A stretch of DNA of 55,681 nt from Saprospirales bacterium (GTDB lineage Bacteria; Bacteroidota; Bacteroidia; Chitinophagales; Saprospiraceae): the NCBI GenBank assembly GCA_007693915.1, contig RECS01000088.1:1-55681 (forward strand). The letters run 5' to 3'. Below, piece after piece: positions 9,215 to 17,568 of the stretch (positions within the stretch are counted from its first letter, which is position 1; every line of letters starts with the position of its first letter). Below the pieces are notes generated by a model, which had not been told where the DNA came from, made no database searches, and worked only from the letters and a program-made list of their open reading frames with translations. A program made the translations under genes and the position numbers.

Positions 9215-10726
9215 TTAGTTCTTTAAGTTTTTTTCTAACATTTCAAGAACCATTTGCCAGAGATCCTCATAAGGTATAATCTCAACGTCAGCAGAACTGT
9301 TGCTAAATTCAGGTGTCATAGATGATAGTGTATTTAAATCCTTTTTGGTGTGCGCAATAACTCTAACCGGATGAAACGAAAGTTTGCCTACTTTAGTCAT
9401 CATTTTTATTATGCAATTGGCCCTAAAAGTATTTGCCTCTCCCAAATGCCGCCTTCGGTATTGCTGTAATGCCTCCAACCTGTCAATATATTTCCCATAT
9501 TCATTTCTGCCTAGAAAAAACATTAATTGAACCAAAAGAACAGCAACTTTTCTTCCTTGCTTTTCTTTTTGATAAACGGGAACATCATTAATGAATTTTT
9601 GAACTCTGAAAATTGATTTTTTGTCTTCTGTCTCAATTTTCCCAAACACTTTCAATAGTTCTACATATGCTTGTATAGTCAACCAGTATTCTTTTAATAT
9701 TGGGGATAGATACTTAGCATTATCTTTACTAATGGTTTCATCCAAAATTTTCGTTGCACCTTTGTAGTCTTTTAAATGCAGTAAAAACAAACACTTATAA
9801 TAAGTAGCTATATACCAATTTTGAGTATATGGTTTAGTGTGGTTCTTTGCTTCTTCAGCAATATTTATAGCTTTAGTTAGCTCCCCTAAATTGAAGTGAC
9901 TATTCATTTTCTTTACGTTCAATGAATAAATTAAAGTCCTGTTCTTAAAAGACTTTTGATCCACCAAATAAAGAACATCGTCAGCAAGTTGAATTATTCC
10001 ATGATAATTTTTGATATCGCTATAATATGAAGACTTGACATTTGAATAATACAATAGGAATCGCGTCGTAGCAATATCAGGAAAAAGTCCATCCAACTTT
10101 CCCATAACTTCAAAAAAGTCCTTGTAATCAGATTTTTTATCTTTCCTAGAATCAATTTTAATAAAAGAAATAAGGCTTAAGGCTTGCGCTGCTCGATGTT
10201 CTGCATCTAAATTTTTTTTAGCATCTTCATTAAAAGACTTGTAATAATTAAATTTTTTTCGATCCAACTCAAGTAAACCATAATGATTCATAAGATCAGA
10301 ACTAATCAGATAATTGAGTTCAGTAAATTCATATTTCATGGTTTGCTCAAACAAATGTTCAGCTAACCATATTGCGGAATTACGAGCGTATTTACTCAAC
10401 AATAACTTAACTAAAGCATATTCTTGATGACAATTGGCCATTGCCGTCCCATAATCAGCAAACCTCGCAGTATTAACGTCTATAAAAAAAAGGGTATTTA
10501 AAAGCCGTTCACGTAATCTTTGTTTCAATTTCAAATAGGCTGCAGACTTAGGTACGTCATTGTATAATAATTTAGACGCATCAGTATCAGAAGCAACTTC
10601 ATTATCTAAAATCGCATAATACAAAGCACCTAATTTTGTATCACTATCTAAATCCTGTCCTATCAATTGAATCTTCTTAATCTTAGAAGGAGGTAATAAA
10701 CCAATTAATTCTTTTAAAATTTTCAT
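9215..10726 (-). CDS. Hypothetical alpha-helical (TPR-like) protein
   Basis: About 503 residues from ATG 10726 (MKILKELIGLLPPSKIKK). A longer frame from GTG 10786 would add 20 hydrophobic residues that look like AT-rich chance coding. The body is nearly all helical, with paired amphipathic helices between about 90 and 430 (for example INIAEEAKNHTKPYTQNWYIATYYKCLFLLHL split over two helices), as in TPR-type scaffolds. There is no signal peptide from the shorter start and no catalytic motif. I recognise a type of protein common in Bacteroidota but have no function for it. It stands alone next to a large gene-poor region. Confidence 0.6.
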   Translation of the reverse strand: MKILKELIGLLPPSKIKKIQLIGQDLDSDTKLGALYYAILDNEVASDTDASKLLYNDVPKSAAYLKLKQRLRERLLNTLFFIDVNTARFADYGTAMANCHQEYALVKLLLSKYARNSAIWLAEHLFEQTMKYEFTELNYLISSDLMNHYGLLELDRKKFNYYKSFNEDAKKNLDAEHRAAQALSLISFIKIDSRKDKKSDYKDFFEVMGKLDGLFPDIATTRFLLYYSNVKSSYYSDIKNYHGIIQLADDVLYLVDQKSFKNRTLIYSLNVKKMNSHFNLGELTKAINIAEEAKNHTKPYTQNWYIATYYKCLFLLHLKDYKGATKILDETISKDNAKYLSPILKEYWLTIQAYVELLKVFGKIETEDKKSIFRVQKFINDVPVYQKEKQGRKVAVLLVQLMFFLGRNEYGKYIDRLEALQQYRRRHLGEANTFRANCIIKMMTKVGKLSFHPVRVIAHTKKDLNTLSSMTPEFSNSSADVEIIPYEDLWQMVLEMLEKNLKN

Positions 10727-10974
10727 AAATAAACTTAGTAAACTGATAATCAATAAAAAAAAAAGTAAATTAGTTAGAAAAACCACTAAAATGGTAGTCC
10801 ATAATTTCAGTTTTTAGTTTAAAGTTACAAAAAAGATACAATCTATATTTGCATTTGTAAAGACATATAGAACACATTTTACTATAAACAAGGTGCTGTA
10901 ATACAGTGCTTAATAAAAATTTTAATCGGATGTTAATAAAATATTGACAGTCCTAAGTTTGAGGTATTTGTTTT

Positions 10975-11003
10975 TTTGGTATTTGGGGTTAGATTTACTT
11001 TTG
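10975..11003 (+). promoter_or_regulatory. Strong Bacteroidota promoter ahead of a 21-codon ORF
   Basis: TTTG at 10975-10978, a 17-nt spacer and TACTTTTG at 10996-11003 match both consensus elements. The transcript would start near 11008 and reach an ATG at 11046 through an A-rich leader, as is usual in the phylum. Confidence 0.6.
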
Positions 11004-11045
11004 TAATATAATTCATTAATAAACTAATCTTAAAAACAAAAAATC

Positions 11046-11111
11046 ATGGATTTAATTACCGAAATACTCATACTGTTAGGATTGATTAACGAAGACTTGG
11101 ATGGTATCTAG
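11046..11111 (+). CDS. Putative 21-residue hydrophobic microprotein
   Basis: ATG to TAG encodes 21 residues: an acidic start (MDLITE), a hydrophobic core (ILILLGLI) and an acidic tail (NEDLDGI). Support is indirect: a near-consensus promoter at the right distance, an A-rich leader directly before the ATG, and a convergent small-RNA gene 17 nt beyond the stop. It could be a small membrane-active peptide, a leader peptide or chance. Only expression data would settle it. Confidence 0.35.
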   Translation: MDLITEILILLGLINEDLDGI

Positions 11112-11127
11112 ATAGGATACAAAAATA

Positions 11128-11199
11128 AAAAAAATAAGGGTTCGTACCACTCTTGGTACAAACCCTTACTAAAACCCTAATTTATAAAATTCCGTTGTA
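11128..11199 (-). ncRNA. Putative small RNA, copy 1
   Basis: On the minus strand a -7 box TATTTTTG (11203-11210) is followed, after 3 nt, by 32 bases identical to copy 2, then a 13-bp hairpin with one mismatch (arms 11155-11167 and 11136-11148, loop 11149-11154) and A plus eight T, the layout of an intrinsic terminator. Hairpin arms differ from copy 2 but keep pairing in the outer and inner stem. Sequence identity begins where the transcript should start. No ATG lies inside. The -33 element is poor; instead a dyad GGACAAG-N7-CTTGTCC (11212-11232) covers the promoter spacer and could be an operator. Confidence 0.55.
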
Positions 11200-11202
11200 C
11201 CG

Positions 11203-11210
11203 CAAAAATA
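11203..11210 (-). promoter_or_regulatory. -7 box of putative small RNA copy 1
   Basis: The minus strand reads TATTTTTG (TAnnTTTG). No TTG lies 17-21 nt upstream. The perfect 7-bp dyad at 11212-11218/11226-11232 fills the region between -7 and -33. Confidence 0.5.
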
Positions 11211-11211
11211 C

Positions 11212-11232
11212 GGACAAGTATCTTTCTTGTCC
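11212..11232. promoter_or_regulatory. Dyad GGACAAG-N7-CTTGTCC next to the small RNA promoter
   Basis: Perfect 7-bp arms. It could be an operator for the minus-strand promoter. Read on the plus strand, with the T-rich sequence after it, it could instead be a terminator for the micro-ORF transcript. Confidence 0.4.
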
Positions 11233-12100
11233 TAATATTTTGTTGTATTTTTTGATATTTTTTTTATTTTAATTTTTAGTATATTGATTATCAATCTCCT
11301 ACAACGTATCCTTTAGATTTAGTTGAGCAACTATTACCTTTACTCGTATATTCAACATATTTATTGAATCAATAAGCCGATTCAATCCAGTATTTATATA
11401 GCCTACGAAATAATACTGGAATTTGATTTAACATAATTTACTTCACTATCCTAGCTTAAAGAAAAATTTTAGGATTATTTCTTTGATTGGAAATTTCCAT
11501 TGAAAAGTTTTCCATCAGTGTAGACTGATAATTTTTTCTTGATGCTTCTCATAGGAATTACCAAGGTCACTCTCTTAAATCATTCAAGGCATAAAACCTC
11601 AGGCAAAAGATAAACAAAATTCTATTGTTTATACTTTAAGTTTGTGTTCAGAAATAATTTAAAAAAATAAGCTATGAAATAAAACAGTGTGTAAAAATTG
11701 GAATCGAAATGAATCTGACAACCAATTGAAAATCTTTAAAAGAAAGACCTATATCAGTTTTTTTTTTAGAGTGATGAAGTCTACGATAATTTTACAAACC
11801 ATAGGTCTTTTGCAAAGAGTGATGTGTTTTGATTTACCTTCTTTGAAAGTCCGAAGGCCAAGCTGGCTGGGTCTCGTCCAAAAGACGAGATAGGGTTTCA
11901 GAAAACTTGCTGGATGTCGAAATCGTCAAAATAAAGTTTATAGAACTAGCAAAACATGTATCAACAAAATTTTATATCATATCCATTATGAATTAACCCT
12001 TTTATTTGCTCTTATCTCGTAAAACTAGTCTATAAAGTATTGTTTGTTAAATTAGAAATTACATCAAACCTTTAAGGTATAAATCAAAACAATTACCTTA
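11233..12100. other. Gene-poor AT-rich stretch with several dyads
   Basis: No ORF here is convincing. Perfect inverted repeats are ATTGAATC-N8-GATTCAAT (11363-11386), AAAGACCTAT (11743-11752) with ATAGGTCTTT (11801-11810), TCTCGTC-CAAAA-GACGAGA near 11872-11890, and TAAGGTA (12073-12079) with TACCTTA (12094-12100). A nonamer AGAGTGATG occurs twice (11768, 11816). This density of paired arms suggests further RNA structures or decayed mobile DNA. Confidence 0.4.
11514..11537 (+). terminator. Intrinsic terminator-like hairpin
   Basis: ATCAGT-GTAG-ACTGAT followed by AATTTTTT. The stem is only 6 bp. No gene upstream is identified, so it may end an unrecognised transcript. Confidence 0.4.
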
Positions 12101-12101
12101 T

Positions 12102-12173
12102 AAAAAAATAAGGGTTCTAACCCTGGCAGGTTCGAACCCTTACTAAAACCCTAATTTATAAAATTCCGTTGTA
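12102..12173 (-). ncRNA. Putative small RNA, copy 2
   Basis: Same plan as the copy 900 bases away: -7 box TATATTTG (12177-12184), then the conserved 32 bases beginning TACAACGG (12173 down to 12142), a 13-bp hairpin with one mismatch (12129-12141 with 12110-12122, loop 12123-12128), then A and seven T. The inner stem sequence differs from copy 1, with paired changes on both arms. A TTG at 12205-12207 (minus strand), 20 nt from the -7 box, completes a canonical promoter, so this copy looks the better expressed. The next gene downstream on this strand is about 1.4 kb away, so it is not an obvious leader. Confidence 0.6.
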
Positions 12174-12176
12174 ATG

Positions 12177-12207
12177 CAAATATATAAACAATTCCATTAA
12201 TTGGCAA
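12177..12207 (-). promoter_or_regulatory. Promoter of putative small RNA copy 2
   Basis: Minus-strand TTG (12207-12205), 20-nt spacer, TATATTTG (12184-12177): both Bacteroidota elements at normal spacing. Confidence 0.6.
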
Positions 12208-12423
12208 TATAAAAATTATTTTTTTTTACATTTTTTTTTACATTTTTTTTTATGCAATATATATCTAATAGCAAATCCAATATTTATGAAATATTTTTAA
12301 TCATAGTTTTACCGAAGTTTGGTGACCCATGATTACTTTTAGGTCTCCTATGGTTTTAGCTTTTAGCAACCATTTTATCTCTCTGATGAAAAATAATTCG
12401 TTAAAAGTTTCTATTTTTGATGT

Positions 12424-13698
12424 ATGAGGTTTTTAATACAAGGTATTTTTTTATTTTTTTTTATTAGCTATCAAAGCTTAGCCCAAGAGCTTCGATATTT
12501 AAATCATAGATGTCAAGCTGAAGACTTTCTTTTGGAATCCATTGAAGCCAATCCAAGAAATTTAAACATTTTTCACATACAGGAAAAAGCCATACGAGAC
12601 TTTTTGGCGAACAAAAATTTTAGCATCCAAAGGTCGGAGATTATTATTCCAGTTGTTATCCATATCGTTTATCGAACTGATGAACAAAACATTAGTGACC
12701 TTCAGGTTCTTGATCAGTTAGATATCCTCAATCGCGCTTTTTCAAAGGAAAATAAAAATCTATACACTGTTCCTCCTCAATTCCGGACCTTAATAAGTAA
12801 TGTCGGTATTCAGTTTTGTCTTGCACGCCTGGATCCTGATGGCAAACCAACAAACGGAATCATTCGAAAACCAACCTCTGTTGAAAATATAGGTACGAAA
12901 AGGGCTGATGGAATTAAAGTAGCTGTTCACTTTGATGAATACGGTGGTTCAAATTCCTGGGATACTGAAAGATATCTAAACATCTGGGTAGCTGAAATGG
13001 AAAGTAACATAGCAGGAAGTGCAACCTTCCCGAATATGGCACCCTATCCGGAGGCTGATGGAATCATCATGAATTACAGGTACTTTGGTAGTATCGGTAC
13101 CGCTATACAAAGCACGCCCTATGACAAGGGAAAAACCCTGATTCATGAAGTAGGACACTACTTTAATCTTTTCCATCCCTGGGGTCCCGGATTTGGAGGA
13201 TGCGAAACAGATGACTTTGTCGATGACACACCCTTGCAGGAAGGACCATATTTTGATTGTAATCCATTAGATAATTTCTCATGTGGCTCCGAGGATATCG
13301 TTGTGAACTTTATGGACTATACTGAAGATGCTTGTCTCGCCATGTTCACTAATGGACAAAAAGAAAGAATGTTAGCTAGCATACAGTTATTTCGATCAAA
13401 TTTAATTAATAACCAATCTGCATGCCATAATAGTGAGGATACAACAACCAATAACTCTAAAGATTTTTTGATTGTCAAACCAGAGCGTATTGATCAAATT
13501 TTTATCTATTCGCCTGAGAAGAAGGTACTGGACTTTACTGTGGAAATATATACTATTGGCGGAAAAGAGGTATGGAGAGAGCAACTCAGCCAAACCTCTT
13601 TTCATACCATTAATGTTTCAACCCTATCAAGAGGAGTTTATATTGTTTGTATAACTACCTCTGAATATTTCAACTGTTCTAAAATACCTGTTTTCTAA
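12424..13698 (+). CDS. Secreted M43-family (cytophagalysin-like) zinc metalloprotease
   Basis: A signal peptide (about residues 1-20, ending SLAQ) precedes a metzincin domain. The zinc site HEVGHYFNLFH sits near residue 240 and matches HExxHxxGxxH with Phe-Asn in place of the usual residues before the third His. The Met-turn follows as VNFMDYTEDACLAMF near 297-311. The last 75 residues are beta-rich and end in a pattern like the type A T9SS sorting domain (VEIYTIGGKEVW, then LSRGVYIV), though weaker than usual. The protein is probably exported and surface-bound or released. The gene has its own transcription unit and converges on the next gene with a 7-nt gap. Confidence 0.85.
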   Translation: MRFLIQGIFLFFFISYQSLAQELRYLNHRCQAEDFLLESIEANPRNLNIFHIQEKAIRDFLANKNFSIQRSEIIIPVVIHIVYRTDEQNISDLQVLDQLDILNRAFSKENKNLYTVPPQFRTLISNVGIQFCLARLDPDGKPTNGIIRKPTSVENIGTKRADGIKVAVHFDEYGGSNSWDTERYLNIWVAEMESNIAGSATFPNMAPYPEADGIIMNYRYFGSIGTAIQSTPYDKGKTLIHEVGHYFNLFHPWGPGFGGCETDDFVDDTPLQEGPYFDCNPLDNFSCGSEDIVVNFMDYTEDACLAMFTNGQKERMLASIQLFRSNLINNQSACHNSEDTTTNNSKDFLIVKPERIDQIFIYSPEKKVLDFTVEIYTIGGKEVWREQLSQTSFHTINVSTLSRGVYIVCITTSEYFNCSKIPVF

Positions 13699-13705
13699 AA
13701 AGCCA

Positions 13706-13960
13706 TTAAACAACAGTTTTACTTTCCTCAATAATACCTTTGGCTAATTCAAGAATGTCAGTTCTGGACAGATGTACTATCCCACCATCAGGACCGGGTT
13801 GAATGTGATTACCGGTGACATCCCCTTCAGCAAATTTTGAAGCACCAAAATAATTTCGAACAGTTTGTTCATCTACCCCTATCTGAGTAGCAATTCGTTT
13901 AACACTTCCTGTTGGAAGTTGATGTTTAATAGCTCTAAGCTCATTGAAAGATATCTTCAT
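13706..13960 (-). CDS. Small HTH DNA-binding protein
   Basis: An 84-residue protein with an N-terminal helix-turn-helix at about 18-38 (VKRIATQIGVDEQTVRNYF), followed by a short linker rich in Gly and His and a C-terminal helix (DILELAKGIIEE). Similar tiny HTH proteins are widespread in Bacteroidota, often annotated only as DNA-binding protein. No partner gene is adjacent on its strand. Its target could be its own promoter or a chromosome-wide site set; nothing in the window decides this. Confidence 0.75.
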   Translation of the reverse strand: MKISFNELRAIKHQLPTGSVKRIATQIGVDEQTVRNYFGASKFAEGDVTGNHIQPGPDGGIVHLSRTDILELAKGIIEESKTVV

Positions 13961-14269
13961 AAAATTGGTATTAAGTGGTTAAAAATATATTGAAGTCTAA
14001 ATTTAGAACTGATTTTTAATTTTTCCAAATAAATAGAGAAAAATGTGGGAATAATTTAATTCCTAAATTTATGGAAGTAAATATCAAAAAGAATTCCATT
14101 TTAATAGATCATGAAATTAATCTGTTCGATTGACTTATGAATTTATTGCTAAATATTCTTATCCATCCTAAACTCTGAATAATGCAGTCATACAGTTTAA
14201 ACTTTTCTAAAATACTCTCTTTAACTTGTATAAGTTTAGTAATTTCGCGTCTTGAACAAAAACAGCCAA

Positions 14270-17125
14270 ATGGAATATAACGCTAGGGAAATTGAGCTAA
14301 AATGGCAAAGGAGATGGACTGAAGAAAATACCTATAAAGTTATTGCGGATACTACTAAGAAGAAGTTTTATATTTTGGACATGTTTCCTTATCCGTCGGG
14401 CGCAGGTTTACACGTAGGTCACCCATTGGGATATATAGCATCTGATATTATTTCAAGATATAAAAGACATAATGGTTATCAAGTCCTTCACCCTATGGGA
14501 TATGATGCTTTCGGGCTTCCTGCCGAACAGTACGCATTGCAAACGGGTATTCATCCTGCGGAATCTACAAGAAAAAACATCGCACGCTACAGAGAACAAC
14601 TCACTTCTCTTGGTTTCGATTACGATTGGTCAAGGTCTTTTGCTACTTGTGATCCAGATTACTATAAGTGGACACAATGGATCTTCTTAAAACTTTTTGA
14701 CCATTACTATTGTAAAAAAGCGGATAAGGCCCTACCTATTTCCAAACTTATTGAGGAATTTGAGAAAACAGGAAATATTCAAACAACAGCTTTTTCAAGC
14801 CAGCAACCTGACCCATTCGATGCTGATGAATGGAAAAAAATGAATAGACAGGAAAAAGATGAGGCACTCATGAATTACCGCCTTGCATACCGAAAGCTGG
14901 CATATGTTAACTGGTGCGAGGCTTTGGGAACAGTATTGGCCAATGATGAAGTGAAAGACGGGCTATCAGAAAGAGGTGGCTTTCCCGTTGAAAGAAAAGC
15001 TATGTTGCAATGGTCTATCAGAATATCTGCCTATGCAGACAGGTTATTGGTTGGCTTGGATAAGCTAGAATGGTCAGACCCGCTAAAAATTATGCAACGA
15101 AACTGGATAGGCAAATCTACAGGTGCAAAAATTTGCTTTGATATCGTAGGTTTTGAGGAAAAAATCGAAGTTTTCACCACACGCCCTGATACACTTTTTG
15201 GATCCACTTTCATGGTATTGGCTCCTGAGCACCCTCTGGTAGACTTAATTACAACTCCTGAGAATAAACCTTCAATAGAAAAATACCGTTCTCAAACAGC
15301 TGCACTTTCAGAAAAAGACAGACAAAGTAATATAGATCAAATCTCAGGAAAATTTACAGGTGGTCATGCTATACATCCTTTTACCGGAAAAAAACTACCG
15401 GTCTGGATTAGTGATTATGTATTAATGGAATATGGAACAGGTGCAATTATGGCTGTACCATCAGATGATGAAAGAGATAATAAATTTGCGAACCACTTTG
15501 GTCTACCGATAATTGAAGTCTATGATAAATCAAAGGGTGAGGACGAAAATGGATTCATAGCCATCAATTCAGACTTCATCAATGGCTTAGGGATCAAAGA
15601 GGCAAAGGAAAAAATGATAGATGAACTAAGTGCCAGAAATATCGGGGAGGCGCGTACTACATATAAGCTGAGGGATGCGAACTTTAGCAGACAGAGATAT
15701 TGGGGTGAACCCATTCCTGTCGTATATGACGAAGAAGGGGTTTGTATACCCTTAAAAGAAAAAGATTTGCCGGTGGAGTTGCCTGATACAGACAACTTCC
15801 AGCCCGGTAAAGATGGGAGGTCACCGCTCTCAAGAATTGAAGATTGGGTGAATTTGCCCGACGGCTATAAGAGGGAAACAGATACCATGCCTGGTTTTGC
15901 AGGCTCATCTTGGTATTTTCTGCGTTATATGGACCCTAAAAACACCCTGGCTTTGGCCTCAAAAGAAGCTATCACCTATTGGGAAAGTGTGGATTTATAC
16001 ATTGGCGGTACAGAGCATGCCGTAGGTCATCTCATTTATTCCAGGAGTTTTCATAAATTTTTATTTGACATAGGAATAGTCCCAACAGACGAACCCTTTA
16101 AAAAACTTATTAATCAGGGAATGATCCAGGGAATAATAGAATCTGTTTATCTGGATAAAAGAGTTAATTCGCCTTCTAGATTTGTTTGTAAGACTATTGC
16201 AGAAAGAGAAGGATTGGAGAACTTTAGTAAAATACTGGTACATGCAGATTTTGTTGAAAACTACGGAAATCCTGAATCTTTTTTGTCAAAACGTTCAATT
16301 GATCAGTTTTCAGAATGGCAGAAATCCTATCAAAATGCTATCTTTGAATGCAACAATGGTTATTACCAAAACGGTGTTTTTTCCACTAAAAAAGGAGCAA
16401 AAGTTAATGAATCTCATTTGATCACACATTCTGAAGTTGGAAAAATGTCTAAGTCTAAATTCAATGTCATCAATCCTGATGATGTCATCAATGAATACGG
16501 GACAGACTGCTTTAGGATGTATGAAATGTTCCTTGGCCCTATAGAACAGTCCAAACCGTGGGATACTATGGGAATCGAAGGCGTCTCTAAATTCCTTAAA
16601 AAGTTTTGGTCACTATTTTTCACAAGCAATCAATTTAATCTCAGTGATGGTGAGCCTTCAAAAGAGGCGTTAGTAATTTTGCACAATACCATAAAAAGGA
16701 TTAGGGAAGATATAGACAGATTTTCTTTTAATACCTGTGTAAGCCACTTTATGGTTTGCACTAATGAATTGAGAAAACTGAAATGCAATAACAGAGATAT
16801 TCTTGAACAACTCATTATCCTGATTTCTCCATTTGCCCCGCATATTGCTGAAGAACTGTGGAGTCTTTCCGGACATAAAACAACAGTTACCCAAGAGTAT
16901 TACCCAGCATTTAATCCGGAAATACTTGTCAAAGATGAAATCGTATATCCCATAGCAGTAAATGGTAAGAAAAGAACCGAAATTGCCTTCTCCAATAACG
17001 CTTCAAAAGAAGAAATTGAGGTTCTTGTCAGAGAAAATGAAGTAGTCAAGAAATGGCAGGCAAATAAAGAAATCAGAAGAGTAATTATTGTCCCCAAAAA
17101 AATGGTAAATATTGTAATTGGTTAA
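14270..17125 (+). CDS. leuS: Leucyl-tRNA synthetase
   Basis: This class Ia synthetase charges tRNA-Leu. The HIGH motif appears as HVGH (about residue 47) in PYPSGAGLHVGHPLGY, the KMSKS loop as KMSKS near 725, and the editing domain includes FTTRPDTLFGSTF and the YGTGAIMAVPSDDERD segment. An insertion of roughly 60 residues after the first Rossmann half (QPDPFDADEWKKMN region) and a long insertion before KMSKS are typical for Bacteroidota LeuRS. ATG 14270 (MEYNARE) is preferred over a TTG at 14252 because the family starts right before this segment. The length of 951 residues is normal. Confidence 0.97.
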   Translation: MEYNAREIELKWQRRWTEENTYKVIADTTKKKFYILDMFPYPSGAGLHVGHPLGYIASDIISRYKRHNGYQVLHPMGYDAFGLPAEQYALQTGIHPAESTRKNIARYREQLTSLGFDYDWSRSFATCDPDYYKWTQWIFLKLFDHYYCKKADKALPISKLIEEFEKTGNIQTTAFSSQQPDPFDADEWKKMNRQEKDEALMNYRLAYRKLAYVNWCEALGTVLANDEVKDGLSERGGFPVERKAMLQWSIRISAYADRLLVGLDKLEWSDPLKIMQRNWIGKSTGAKICFDIVGFEEKIEVFTTRPDTLFGSTFMVLAPEHPLVDLITTPENKPSIEKYRSQTAALSEKDRQSNIDQISGKFTGGHAIHPFTGKKLPVWISDYVLMEYGTGAIMAVPSDDERDNKFANHFGLPIIEVYDKSKGEDENGFIAINSDFINGLGIKEAKEKMIDELSARNIGEARTTYKLRDANFSRQRYWGEPIPVVYDEEGVCIPLKEKDLPVELPDTDNFQPGKDGRSPLSRIEDWVNLPDGYKRETDTMPGFAGSSWYFLRYMDPKNTLALASKEAITYWESVDLYIGGTEHAVGHLIYSRSFHKFLFDIGIVPTDEPFKKLINQGMIQGIIESVYLDKRVNSPSRFVCKTIAEREGLENFSKILVHADFVENYGNPESFLSKRSIDQFSEWQKSYQNAIFECNNGYYQNGVFSTKKGAKVNESHLITHSEVGKMSKSKFNVINPDDVINEYGTDCFRMYEMFLGPIEQSKPWDTMGIEGVSKFLKKFWSLFFTSNQFNLSDGEPSKEALVILHNTIKRIREDIDRFSFNTCVSHFMVCTNELRKLKCNNRDILEQLIILISPFAPHIAEELWSLSGHKTTVTQEYYPAFNPEILVKDEIVYPIAVNGKKRTEIAFSNNASKEEIEVLVRENEVVKKWQANKEIRRVIIVPKKMVNIVIG

Positions 17126-17172
17126 ACTATTTACATGATTCCAAATTTTATAATTTTAACAATTTATATTCT

Positions 17173-17568
17173 ATGTTTAAAAAAGGTCAAAAACTTTACT
17201 CAATTACCAATTATAAATGTCCAAAATGCCACGAGGGAGACCTCTACCCTACTAAATTATTTAGTTTTTCGAAGGCATTTGTGATGTATGACAATTGTCC
17301 TGAATGTAATCAGCCTTATGTAATTGAACCTGGCTTTTATTGGGGAGCAATGTACATTGCTTATATGCTAAGTTCCGGTACGATTTTAGGTGGTTTTGTC
17401 ATTCTCTTTTTTATAGTAAATCTGTCTATAATCCAGAGTTTTTTAATCATGATGACAATTGTCTTACTGATGTATGGTTTTATTTTTAGAACCGCACGTG
17501 CTATCTGGATTAATATATATGTCCACTATGATGCCAATCGAAAATTAATAAAGAAAAAAGATGACTGA
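17173..17568 (+). CDS. DUF983 family membrane protein
   Basis: A zinc-ribbon-like N-terminus with two CxxC pairs (CPKC near 16-19 and CPEC near 44-47) is followed by two transmembrane helices (about 60-84 and 88-108). This is the DUF983 pattern; the biochemical role is unknown. It lies 47 nt behind leuS and overlaps the next gene by 8 nt, so it is probably cotranscribed with the Crp/Fnr regulator. Confidence 0.85.
   Translation: MFKKGQKLYSITNYKCPKCHEGDLYPTKLFSFSKAFVMYDNCPECNQPYVIEPGFYWGAMYIAYMLSSGTILGGFVILFFIVNLSIIQSFLIMMTIVLLMYGFIFRTARAIWINIYVHYDANRKLIKKKDD

Noticed and set aside
11136-11167. Hairpin as a plus-strand terminator of the micro-ORF
   Set aside because: On the plus strand the stem is followed by ACTAAAACCC, not a T-run. 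The T-run lies on the minus-strand side, so it fits the small RNA better.
11687-11893. 68-codon plus-strand ORF from a GTG
   Set aside because: Spans an inverted repeat and a palindrome, has no promoter or protein-like composition, and lies in a gene-poor stretch.
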